DNA from: Vitrella brassicaformis
Lineage: Eukaryota > Sar > Vitrellaceae
DNA: 64,000 bases
Direction of reading: 5' to 3'
Assembly (NCBI GenBank): GCA_001179505.1
Contig: CDMY01000077.1
Span: forward strand, 78,306 to 142,305
Shown here: in pieces, positions 37,184 through 48,586 of the stretch
Numbering within the stretch: position 1 is the first letter of the stretch
Layout of the letters: each line of letters begins with the position of its first letter
The notes under the pieces: model-generated
What the model saw: only the letters and a program-made list of their open reading frames with translations
Database searches by the model: none
What the model was told of the DNA's origin: nothing
Position numbers and translations under genes: made by a program

Positions 37184-39881
37184 CTAGCCACCCCTCGGCA
37201 CTCTTGGCACATCGCAACACTTACTCATTCCCCCGCCACGCAACTGCTGACCCCCTCCCCGCACACCCACACCCGCAGCCACTCTCATTCCCACTGCTCC
37301 CCCACCAAAGATCGGCGGCGCCACACCCCCCGGCAGCACCGGACGCTGCATCGGCACGGGCATCATGACCATCGGAGGCTGCAGTCTCCCAACTCCCTCG
37401 ATCTGACATTCACAAACATCAAACGTATCACCCATTCACTCAGATTCGTCTGTCCACCCTCCCCACACTGCCCACCGTCGGATGTGTCAACGTGGGGTTG
37501 ATCGAAGGCCCCAGGTATGGTGGCGCCATGTGCACCGGGGGCGGCCTGGGGAGGAAGTTCTGCTGCTGCGCCATGATCGGTGGCATCATGGGTGCGTGAA
37601 TGGGTGATGCGAATAGTGGCGTACAGAGGGGAGGCGGAGCCAATAAGGGCCGATGCGGTAGGGGTGGTGGTGGCGGACCGCCATGGACTGGCGGGAAGGG
37701 CGGTGATGGCGCTGAGCTGGGGACCTGCTGGCTCGCACCAGTCAGGCGCTGCGACACCTCGCCAAGTTTCACAACAGGCTCCGCTGCACCAACAGGAGCC
37801 TCAACTCTGCACACAGACACAGACACCCACGCACAGCGAGAAGCGGCAAACAGAGAGAATGGCACTACCACCCATCTTTCTTGTGCAATCACATTGTTTT
37901 ACCTATTGGGTTCTGGCATAGCACTGGGCGGCGATAGCTGCGCGCTCTGGTTGCCAGGGGAGCCAAACTTGGGTGTGACGTAGGAAGCCTTCGGCCCAGG
38001 GGGAGGCGGCAGTACCCGACCAGCCAAATTTGGCGGAGGCGAGGGAACACCCACCCATTGCACCGACCCCTCTCTCTCTTCTCCACGCCCTCCACCCAAC
38101 ACAGCCACCCGCAGATGGGGCGGCGTGACCACTCCTGCTGGCCGGGGAGTGGGCGTCAGCGGCACGCGCGGAGGAGATCCCCCCTGCTGCTGCTGTTGTT
38201 GGGGTTGCTGCACCTGCATGGCCGCCTGTCGGTGGTGCTCGGACATGATCAGGTTCCGAAGATCGACCCCTTCGGCCCCGTTGACTGCAAAGAACACCAC
38301 AGCACAGACAAAGGAATGAATGGCATGGGTGGTGGGTGAGGCGTGTGTGTGACTAACCCATGCGCAGACGTCCGCCCGCTCCGGGTATGGGGGGCGGCTG
38401 CTGCTGATGCCACGGCCCGCTAGCCGAGTGAAGCGGCTCGCCAGAGATGGAGCTGCGCGTGGGGATGGACTGGTCGGTACCCACTGCCGCACCACCGCCG
38501 CCGGCGTGAAACGAAGAACGCGCCACCGACACCATGCCCTCGCTCCGCTGCTGCTGCTGCTGGTGGTGGTGGTGCTGCTGAGAGGTCGTGGCCTGCGCCG
38601 CGGCCATGTCGCCTGCCTCTTGGGTGCCTCGTGGCTTGGTGAAGGTGGGCAGCTCGTGAGCGGCCGGGGGAGGGGGTGGCGCCATCGACTGGTGTGCGAA
38701 GGGCTGCTGGTCGGGGGGCGACGGAGCGAAGCCATCGACAGCAGGCCACACAGCGATCTCCTGTTGCGGACGTTGCTGCTGTTGCTGCACAGACGGGTGG
38801 AAGGCCGCCATGGAGTGGCCAGCCGGGGCCTGATCCGACGGCGACTGATCCTGGACCGGTGGCGGGCAACGCGGCAGAGGTGCGCTGGCGACGCGTTTCT
38901 TGGTGGTGACGCCGCCAAAGTCCCCACTGTGCGGCCGCTGGGTGGTGGATGTGGCATCGGCGCCAAACTGCTGCTGCTGGGAGAGCATCGCTGCCTGACC
39001 GGCGAGCTGCTCTTGCGGCTGGGGGAGCTGCAGATTCGCCGACAGCTCGGTCTCTCGCGTCTTGAGCTCGTCTATCTGTCGGATGCTCTCCATCAGCTCC
39101 AATTGCAGCGATGACTGCAGACATACATATGTATGTGTGTATGTGTGTATGTGTCAGGTAGGCGTAGGTTGGTTGTGTGTTGTCGGTACCTTTTCTTCCG
39201 TGAGTTGCTTTGTCTCTTCCTGCAGAGCCTCGACAACAATGCCCCCATCATCAATCTGTCCAAGAGACCCACACATACACATTCTCACCATATGGTGGGT
39301 GTCTTTAGTGGGTGTGAGCTCTTCCCCTACCCTCTCGGTGTGTCGCTCTCCATCACCCACACCGTCGGTCTGCGTCTCCATCACAGCAGTGTCCGGCCGC
39401 CGGGCTGCAGGCACATCGGCAGTGGACTCCCAGTTGGCGGCAGGGACGTTGGGCTGTGTGCTGACGGCAGCAAGGTCAGATTGGAGAGCCTTCACCTTCT
39501 GCACCAGTCCCTCCTGACAGACACAGCTCAGCCAGAAAGGGAGTGTGTGCTTGTTGTTTATTGGCTGACTGCTGGTTCGGGAGGCACCTACCTTATCGCC
39601 TTGCAGCTCTTGGTTGGCCGCGACCAGGGATGCCCTCTCCTCATCCAGATCCCGAATGCGCTGCTCCTGCTGTGTCGACACAGCAGCAGTGTCGCGGAGG
39701 GCGAGGATCTCGGCTTCCCTCTCCTGGATGATGTCGTCTTTGTCCTTGACGACGCGTTCCAAGTCGATGGCCTTCTGTTCGAGCTGAGCCGCCGCCGCCT
39801 CGTTATCCTGCTGCATGCTGCTCAGCGCTTCTCGCAGCTTCTCGGCCTCATTCAGCTTGGTGCTCAACAAGGTCTGACAGC

Positions 39882-39916
<35 letters not shown>

Positions 39917-42900
39917 CCTCCTTTCTTTCGAGTGGCTTGTCGTTGGTGTCAGTCGGTCCACCTGTTCCTGCAGCAGTGCGGTGTTTTGTTGTTTGAGGGT
40001 ATCCAGCTCCTTGGCTTGCTCTGCTGCTAGGGTCGAGGCGGCAAATGTGCGCAAATCCTCCTGAGAATCCCACACACGCACAAACACATACAGACACACG
40101 TGTGCATGCCATGCCACGCACTGTCAGCATTCGGCGTGTGAAGGTGGGAGGGAAGGAACATACCTCTTCGCGGCTATTCCGTCTGAGGGTCTGCAGCTCC
40201 TCCCTCAGTGTGTGCAGCTCCTCCCTGAGTGTCTGTTGAGACTGTTTGGTGGCGTCGAGCTCCTCCGCGAGCGCTATGCGGGACTTCTCGCTCTCCTGCC
40301 GGGCTTTCTCGCTCGCCAGCCACCCTTCCATCATGCCCTCGCCCCGGCGGTACGCCTCGACCTCCCGCTGCTCGATCCGGTCCCGCAGCTCGGTCTCCTG
40401 CTGTTGGGACTTCTCAGACAGAGACTGGATCATCGCGGCCTGCAGCAGACAACCATCCCGATCCCTCGCATCTGACATCCATGGGTTGACCGTCGCATCC
40501 CCTCCCTATTCACCTTCTCTTCCCGCAGGGCGGCGAATTGTTGCACCCAGCGGTCGGTTTCGGCCCGGCGCTCGTCATGCTCCTGCTGCAGATCCGCCGA
40601 CAGCTCGGTCTCCCGCGTCTTGAGCTCGTCTATCTGTCGGATTCTCTCCATCAGCTCCGACTGCACCGATGACTGCAGACATACATATGTATGTGTGTAT
40701 GTGTGTGAGGTACGCGTAGGTTGGTTGTGTGTTGTCGGTACCTTTTCTTCCGTGAGTTGCTTTATCTCTGCCTGCAGAGCCTCGACAGCAATGCCCCCAT
40801 CCTCAACCTGACCAAGAGACCCACACATAGTGCACGACGTGCATTCTCACCATATGGTGGGTGTCTCTTTAGTGGGTGTGAGCTCTTCCCCTACCCTCTC
40901 GGTGCGTCGCTCTCCATCACCCACACCGTCGGTCTGCGTCTCCATCACAGCAGTGTCCGGCCGCCGGGCTGCAGGCACATCGGCAGTGGACTCCCAGTCG
41001 GCGGCAGAAAGGTCGGGCGGTGTCCTGACGGCAGCAAGGTCAGATTGGAGAGCCTTCACCTTCTGCACCAGTCCCTCCTGACAGACACAGCCCAGCCAGA
41101 AAGGGATGATGTGGTGTATGTTCGTTGTTTATTGGCTGACTGCTGGTTCGGAAGGGCACCTACCTTATCGCCTTGCAGCTGTTGGTTGGCCGCGACCAGG
41201 GATGCCCTCTCCTCATCCAGATATCGAATGCGCTGCTCCTGCTGTGTCGACACAGCCGCCGCCGCCGCCTCGTTATCCTGCTGCATGCTGCTCAGCACAT
41301 CTCGCAGCTTCTCGGCCTCATTCAGCTTGGTGCTGAACAAGGTCAACCACGACGCCTGGAAGCACAAACACCCACACACACAGCCACACACACACACACA
41401 CGCACAGAGAGAGAGAGAGAGAGCCTCCTTTCTTTCAAGTGGCTTGTCGTTGGTGTCAGTCGGTCCACCTGTTCCTGCAGCAGTGCGGTGTTTTGTTGTT
41501 TGAGGGTCTCCAGCTCCTTGGCTTGCTCTGCTGCTAGGGTCGAGGCGGCAAATGTGCGCAAATCCTCCTGAGAATCCCACACACGCACAAACACATACAG
41601 ACACACGTGTGCATGCCATGCCACGCACTGTCAGCATTCGGCGTGTGAAGGTGGGAGGGGAGGAACATACCTCTTCGCGGCTTTTCCGTCTGAGGGTCTG
41701 CAGCTCCTCCCTCAGTGTGTGCAGCACCTCCCTGAGTGTCTGTTGAGACTGTCTGGTGGCGTCGAGCTCCTCCGCGAGCGCTATGCGGGACTTCTCGCTC
41801 TCCTGCCGCTCTTCCAACAGGCCCTCGATCTGGCCCTGCAGCTCGGCCTCCCGCTGTTGGGACTGCTTTACCAAGGCATTCTGCAAGCCACACAGACAGA
41901 CGGAACGGACTTGGCAACACGTAAGAGCGACACGCTTTTGTCGACTGGCGTTGGACCCTCTCTCTGAGCAGTCTGTCGATCTCCTGCTGCAACTCCGAGA
42001 TCTCGACCTCAGTGACGTCGCTGAATCGACACAACAGAACAGGAGAGCACAGCACCTTTGTTGTCGATCGATCAATGGATGGAAGATCTGCCTGAGTGAG
42101 TCTGTCTACCTGCGGGTGTCATCCTCGTCGTCGTCTTCGTCCTCCCAATAAGTACGAGGCATCCACCCCCACCGAGGGCCGGGCTTGTGCCAGAACATGA
42201 GAGCATCCCTCGCCCTCTCAGCCTGACACACACGCGTATAGTGGACATAACATAGATAGTATGACTAAGGAAGTGCTCCTCTGTCTGCACGCACGTGTGT
42301 GCGACCGACCTGCTGCCACCCTTGCTGGGCGTCTTTTAGCTGCTCTTGCAGCTGGGCCACTCGCTGCCGTGCGGCGTCTGAAACACACAAAGCCACATCA
42401 CCAACACAAATTTCGGTGTGTGATGCGTGGAGGCTCCTGGGGGACGCCTTTGCTCACCCAGCTCCTGTTGCGCCTCCGCCCAGAACTCGCTAAAATGTGC
42501 GGCCGACTGCTGGACGCGCCTGCATTCATTCATCAGTCCATCCAACAAACACAGTCATGTACGTACATATCGATGGGTCGGCTTCACTCTCCTCTCCACA
42601 TGATGTGTCTGCTCACTCGTATTCGGCCTTCAGCTGTTCAAGCTCGGCGCGTAGTGGCGCCTCAACCTGGTCGCTCTCACTTCTGCATGCACACACCAGG
42701 CAACGATATGATCAGTGAGTGACGTGTGCGTGTCGGTGCGCGCCACAATTTCAACATCGCATACACACCGACGTACCTGGCAGCAGCAGGGGCAGCAGCA
42801 GGGGCAGCCAGGGGGGTGTCGGAGGACGCTGCGGGGCGACACAGCGGAGACAATGCGAGGGCGGCGTCGATGGCAGCCTCGCACGCCGCACGCTCGACGT

Positions 42901-45900
42901 CTTCCGTGTCTTCTGCAACCTGGGCCCTCGCTGTTGGGGTGGTGGTGGTGGTGGTGTTGGTGGTGTTGGTGTTGGTGGAGGGGGAAGGTCGGGAGGCAGC
43001 CGCGTTGCTGATGCGCAGGGAAGGTTTGCGACTGCGCTGACTCCCCATCATGCCGGACGGGCCGGGAGGGGGTGGTGGGGGCGGCGGGGGCGCGGGAGGT
43101 GCAGAGGACGACGACGCAGCACCTGCTGCTGCTGCTGCTGCTGGCTCCTTGGCGTCAGTGGACGGCACAGCAGATGGGGGACGGGGAGGCGACACAGGCT
43201 CCGGCGGGGCAGGCCGATGCACTGGTGCTGGAGGGACGGCACTAGCGCGGCCGCCTGCTTGAGCGGATTCCTGCTGGGCAGGCGGTGGAGCTGCAAACTG
43301 TCCCGGTGCCTTGGGGCGAGCGGTGGCCTCCGCACCAGCCTGTCTCTCGGCCGGTCCACTCGACGGCCCTCCCTCCACCTCGGTCTCATCCGTCACGTCT
43401 GCTGGACCAGGGTGCCCCTCCTCTCCCCCCTCCCTGGCCCGCCCAGCAGCGCCAGCCCTCCCACTGAGAGAGACGGCTCCGGCCGCCTCCTGGCGAGTTT
43501 GCTTCCTGACGTCCTTGATGGAGCTGTTGAAGATGCGGAGCGACGGGTGCCACGACGGCCGAGGCTGCCCTGCAAACGGGAGGGTCGGCGACATGTGGGA
43601 TGTCGGGGGTCCGTCGTCTCGCGGACCCACGCGATGAGGAGGTCCACGAGCGGAGCCGAACAACTCGTCCCCGTGATCGAAGCGATCGTACTGGCCCCCT
43701 CCTCCCGTGGTGCCTCGGGGGCCCTCGGCAACCACCGCCACCACGGGGATGCGGCGGGTGGTGCAGGCGTGAAGGATGATGATGGCCCCCACGTTGGTCG
43801 TCCCGCTCCCTCTCGACCCTCTCCCGACCCACCTGCTGGTGCTGCGCCCCCGGTGGCGATGACTGACGGCTGTCGGAACCGGACAGTGATCGGGCCGCCG
43901 CGGCCTGACCCCCATCAGCAGGGAGCGGATCCATGGTCCCAACACCGATCTCACGCAGTCGGGGCATCTCCTCAGTGGCTGGTGCGTGGTAAGGCAGCAA
44001 CTCATGGGCGTGAGGCGCCGTTGGCGGCTGCTCCCCGGGCGTCGGCAGAATGACCGGGGGGGGAAAGGCACCGTGACCTCTCGCCTCGTCCGTCGGCGCC
44101 TTCTGCCGCTGCTGCTGCTGCTGGTGGTGGTGCTGAGAGGTCGTGTCCTGTGCCGCGGCCATGTCCCCTGCCTCCTGGGACTCTCGTGGCTTGGTGAAGG
44201 TGGGCAGCTCGTGAGCGGCCGGGGGAGGGGGTGGCGCTATCGGCTGGTGTGGGAAGGGCTCCTGGTCGGGGGACGACGGAGCGAAGCCATCGACAGCAGG
44301 CCACACAGCGATCTCCTGTTGCGGACGTTGCTGCTGTTGCTGCACAGACGGATGGAGGGCCACCATGGAGTGGCCAGCCGGGGTGTGGTGGGCCTCTGGC
44401 GGCAGATCCGACGGCGACTGATTCTGGACCGGTGACGGGCCGCGCAGCAGAGGCGCGTTTGCGACGCGTTTCTTCGTGTTGACTCCGCCAAAGTCCCCAC
44501 TGTGGGACCGCTGAGTGATGGGTGTGGCGTCGGCGCCAAAGTGCTGCTGGGGGTGCATCGCTGCCTGACCAGCGAGCTGCTGCCCTTGGGTCTGGGGAAG
44601 ATGCTGTTGCTGTTGGTGCTGCTGGGCTGCCATGGACTGGCTGGCGATGCCTTGCATCGCAGCCTGGTGGAGGCATGCGGGGAAGCCGGCGTGTCCGAAC
44701 GCACCGTCCTGCTGGGTGACGGCAGCAGCGGCCATGGGACTGGCCGTGGGGGACATGCACACGGTCGCCTGGGTCACGTCACCACTCTGACTGTACGCGT
44801 ACTGCATACCTGATAGATAGGCACAAACAACACATACATAGCACAACACAACACAACACACATATGACAGAATAACGGTGTGTGTGTGTGTGGTCCGCCT
44901 CTCTTCCTGCCACCCTCCCATCTGTCTGTCTGTCTGTCTGATTTATGAGTCCATCGCTCACCCTGCATAGATCCATTCATCCATTCGCCCATGCCAATCT
45001 GCTGGAAGTACAACTGACCAGACATCTCGTCAACACCACCGCCGCCCAGCCCCGTCCCCCACCCCCCAGTATACGGAGCAGCGTCGGCATTCAGGCCACT
45101 TGAGCTCGCACTCGCCCAACCCTCAACCTGGACAAGACCTCCCCCATGCTGCTGCCATTGGGGGTGCTGGGGCTGCCGTGCCGCGGCCATGTCGCCTGCC
45201 TCTTGGGTGCCTCGTGGCTTGGTGAAGGTGGGCAGCTCGTGAGCGGCCGGGGGAGGGGGTGGCGCCATCGACTGGTGTAGGAAGGGCTGCTGGTCGGGGG
45301 GCGACGGAGCGAACCCAGACGCTGCTGCATCCTGATGAGGTTCTCCTCCTCGTTCTCAAACATCGGTCCAGAAAACTGCGGCGGACTGGGCGGCCAATCA
45401 TAGGGCGACGCGGGCGACTCCTGGGACACATGAGCGCGTGTGTACCACTCCTGGGGGGGTGGAGGGGGTGACTGCCCGAACGGCGGTGGGGCGTGCGATG
45501 GAGGGGGCGGCTGCTGAGACTGACGGACGGCCCCCTCTGCCGGGCTGCTGCAATGCTGCTCGGGCCGGCGGGGGTAGGGCGACTCAGGGGGCGGCTGGTG
45601 GTGCTGCTGGCCCACCCTCATCTGCGAGCCACCGTGCTGCAGCCCCTGCATGTGCTGTTGCTGCTGGAAGGGCTGGCTCTGCGGGAAACCCTTGGTGGGA
45701 TGGTTGCCGGAGACGGGCGGCCGATAGCCCGCCTGCTGGGGTGACTGGGAGCCATGTCCTGACCGGTCGGCGCCTGGTGGATTGATGGGGATGGCCCCTC
45801 GGTCGCCCGGCCTATCACCACTGTCGCCCTGCCTTCCCGGATAGTGTGGAAGGTGGTACCCCCCTTGCTGCTTCATGGCCTGCTGCAGACTGCGGGGAAT

Positions 45901-46649
45901 CACCTCGGGCCCAGGAGTGGGCAGCAGATGACCTTGCGGCCCGTCCGGCCGTCCCGGTCCCATGCCGGGCGGCCCAGAGCCCCGGCCTCTGGGTGGGGGA
46001 AAGCCACCCCTCGGTGTCGAGAAGGGGAGGGGAGGCGGGCGTGGAGGGCCGGCCTTGCTGGCGTGCTGCTGCACGGCCCTCTGCTCGTGACCTGCATTGC
46101 ATTGCATGCACAGAAGAACAGACCGCCGACCATAATATGGATGCCATGCCGGGTAGGCGCGTGAGAGTGAGCATGAGTGAGTGAGCACGCCCCACCCCAC
46201 CCCATGCCACCGACCTGTGTCGTCATCCTCCATCATGTCTGCCCCCTTCCTGGGGCCGACCGTGGCCTGCTCCTGCAGCTGTCTGTGCCACTCCTGTGGC
46301 GGCGGAGAGGGCGAGTGGCCGTACGGCGGTGGGGCGTGCGATTGGGGTGGCGGCTGCTGAGCCGAGTGCAAGCACACGGGGCACTCCAAGTCGTCAACCG
46401 ACTCCTTCACACCAAAAGGGCCAACAAATACAAGCCCTCCCATGTATTTGTTGGGCGTGCTTCTTACGTGCTCTTCTCGCCGGGTCAACATGTCCTGCGG
46501 AACAAACACACACAACAAGCACCAAGATGACACACCGTTCGGTCAGTGAGGCGTGGGCTGGTCGGTTGTTCAGTGAGGCGTGGTACTACCAGTCCTCGCA
46601 CCTCAGTGTTGGTTCCACAGTCGCTACACTGTGCCTGAAACGCACTCAT
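37184..46649 (-). CDS. giant coiled-coil and Gln/Pro-rich protein
   Basis: About 26 exons chain in phase, giving roughly 2400 residues. Exon 1 (46649-46602) encodes MSAFQAQCSDCGTNTE. Exon 2 (46494-46215) ends its folded part in DDLECPVCLHS, so a C-x2-C...C-x2-C zinc ribbon is possible. Exons from 46091 to about 42779 are Gln/Pro/His-rich, with modules such as PPPPAAHELPTFTKPR and SHMSPTLPFAGQPRPSW, then a PSLRISNAAASRPSP stretch. Exons 42.7-39.1 kb form a long coiled coil (LREELQTLRR, AAEQAKELETLKQQNTALL) present twice in tandem and containing the Trp motif. Exons 39.1-37.2 kb are again Gln/Pro-rich, ending at TAG 37184. Two junctions need care: 45.3 kb needs a frame change, and 43.8 kb needs an intron of ~118 bp. 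Function unknown; a scaffold is plausible. Confidence 0.6.
38560..39015 (-). repeat. Gln/Pro module, copy near 3' end
   Basis: Encodes HPSVQQQQQRPQQEIAVWPA and PPPPAAHELPTFTKPR. It matches 44110-44590 closely at DNA and protein level, and its last part matches about 45175-45300. All three lie in the same minus-strand gene. Confidence 0.85.
39040..40306 (-). repeat. tandem coiled-coil cassette, copy 2
   Basis: Matches 40598-41806 in direct orientation, including all introns. It carries an extra in-frame segment (DLERVVKDKDDIIQEREAE) missing from the other copy. Each copy contains five to six small exons that all begin and end in phase 0. Confidence 0.9.
40598..41806 (-). repeat. tandem coiled-coil cassette, copy 1
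   Basis: Direct partner of 39040-40306; the offset at the start is about 1558 bp. Because every exon border in the cassette is phase 0, the duplication extends the coiled coil without breaking the frame. Confidence 0.9.
41846..42890 (-). repeat. ~1.05-kb inverted duplication, minus arm
   Basis: Reverse complement of 34412-35471. It lies within exons and introns of the 37184-46649 gene. The arms are separated by about 6.4 kb. Confidence 0.9.
44110..44590 (-). repeat. Gln/Pro module, middle copy
   Basis: Encodes the same HPSVQQQQQRPQQEIAVWPA and PTFTKPR elements as 38560-39015. It continues into an EARGHGAFPPPVILP element that recurs on the plus strand near 56420-56465. Confidence 0.85.
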
Positions 46650-47496
46650 CTCCTTGAACCGACGCGTCTGGGATCACACTACATACGTGGGATAGACTCT
46701 TAAGTGCGTAATCCATCCATCCCATCTGCGAGCTTGCGAGCTTGAAAGAGAGGACGAGGAAAGGAGTGGAGCAATGCGCTGAAACCAAATTGGCCGGAAG
46801 ATGTGATGTGATGAGCCAATCACGAAATTTCAGCTGCTTCAGCAGCGTCATCACAGGGGACAAGATAGCCCACCTGGTACGCAAGAGCACCACACGGCAG
46901 ACACAGCCCTGTCGAGGATCTTGGCCTGCCTTCTCCTGTTTTGTTTGCAAGGTTGCTGAAGACTTCGTAATCATCGATGTATGTATGGACACGGAGAGAG
47001 ATCTGTTCATTCTGTTCGTTCAGTGCGTGCATTGCACCTGCTGTGCGTGTGCTGTTGGCAGCGCTGTTTCTCCCAGAAGAGGACGACTGCACTGCGGATC
47101 GAGGCCGTCCGTATAAATGACTAATGGAGAGCGGCATGCTGATACCCAACCGAATCCGAACCAAACATGTACAAGAGTGGAAGTGGAACACACACAGTCT
47201 ATGCTCGCCACGCCCTGCCCTCATTTGCAAGTTCTGCGTGTGTCAGCTACGAGCTGGACCTGCACGGCGAGGCCCGGTCGAAGGTGCCTGAGTTCGATGC
47301 GCTCTGGTCCAGCGACGCGTTGGTGGAGGCCCTGTCGTGCTGCCTGAAGCAGCTGGGGTCGAATGTGGAGCCACGAAGGGGACACAGGCCCGAAGCATCA
47401 AGATACAGTGCGACAAAGGGAATGGCGGATGCTTCCTCTTCCAGTGAGTGAAGTAATGATCAGGAAGGAGCAACATCTGCTGTCGATTGTCGGTCG
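46650..47496. other. intergenic stretch with one possible exon
   Basis: 847 bp upstream of the giant minus-strand gene. A plus-strand exon-like stretch at about 47249-47450 follows a TCAG acceptor and encodes YELDLHGEARSKVPEFDALW and EALSCCLKQLGSNVE. It has no identifiable start or partner exon and I do not recognise it. The rest shows no coding signal. Confidence 0.3.
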
Positions 47497-48536
47497 GTGT
47501 GCTATGGCCTGGCTGCTTTGTCAGATGGTGAGGGGGCGGGTTAGCCAGCTAGCCACGAATGGCCGACTTCCTACGGCCTGGTGACCGGCGCGCGCACGAC
47601 ACAAAGACACAGACACGATACGTGCCTTTTCCCCCTTTGCTGTGCGCGCGTCTACCGGGACACAAACACACGCCCCTTTGTTGGTTGTGTATACGCACTG
47701 TGGCACATCCGTGCAGGCATTCCCTGCTGCCTGCGACTTACTTATGGCAATTGATATAGATGAGAAGGAGAGGTTCCAACAGAGAGAAGAAAAGAGAGAT
47801 GGACGCACAGCCGACCAACCGACGGATCGATCGTTTTCCCTCCTGGCACACAGGAGAGAGTGGACACATACACAGACACCTGTGTCGCCTGCCGTGGCCT
47901 TCTTATGGATGGATGGATGTACGCATTTGTGCCTGCTTGTATACATATACCTTCATGTGCTATATATGTATGGATACTTGTGCCTCACATGTATCCACCG
48001 CTTGGCCTTGCTGATGGATTGATCTTGAATGGCGAAGTTGAACGGCTGGCTGCGTGTGATGAGTGGATGGATGGATGCATGGACGCAAGGGGATGGATGT
48101 CATCGATGTTGAGGCTTTACACACAGGGGAGAAGATGGACGAACGAAAGCCAACTGCCACGAAAAGAAAATGCTTGTGGCGAGATTTTCCGCGATAGTGA
48201 GACGGGATTTTCGCGATGAGACGGGACAAACCACACAACCCTGATTTATTCCAGTTCTCACATTTTCCGGCCGCGTTAGGCTCTCCGGCCTTCTCTCCGC
48301 CACAGATCTTCCATTTCTTCTTCTTTTGGGCTGGTCGTTGGCTTGTGCGGTCCGCCTCACCCCTCCCCACCCCTCCCAACTCGTCCGAAAGTCGCCCGCC
48401 AGTTCCTTCTTCACCTTCGTATCGGCCTGACTACGCCCTGCCTTCTGTCTGTCGCCCTTCTGTAGCGAGAAGGAGGACCTGACTGCATCGTTTTGAGGTA
48501 GGTTCGGAAAACAGAAGTTTTGTGTACTTTGTGACG
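47497..48536 (+). repeat. ~1-kb duplicated 5'/promoter-like block, copy 2
   Basis: Partner of 32085-33100 in the same orientation. It precedes the cassette genes at 48.6-54 kb, just as copy 1 precedes the cassette gene at 34 kb. A GT donor (GAG followed by GTAGGT) near 48498 could end an untranslated first exon. Confidence 0.8.
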
Positions 48537-48586
48537 GGCGCCTTCCGACTACCTGGCGTCTGTCTGGCTTCGGCAGGTTCGCGTGT

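Noticed and set aside
42719-44053. 444-codon plus-strand open frame
   Set aside because: It is antisense to the giant minus-strand gene, whose frame is conserved between paralogues. High GC and Gln/Pro codons keep the antisense frame open.
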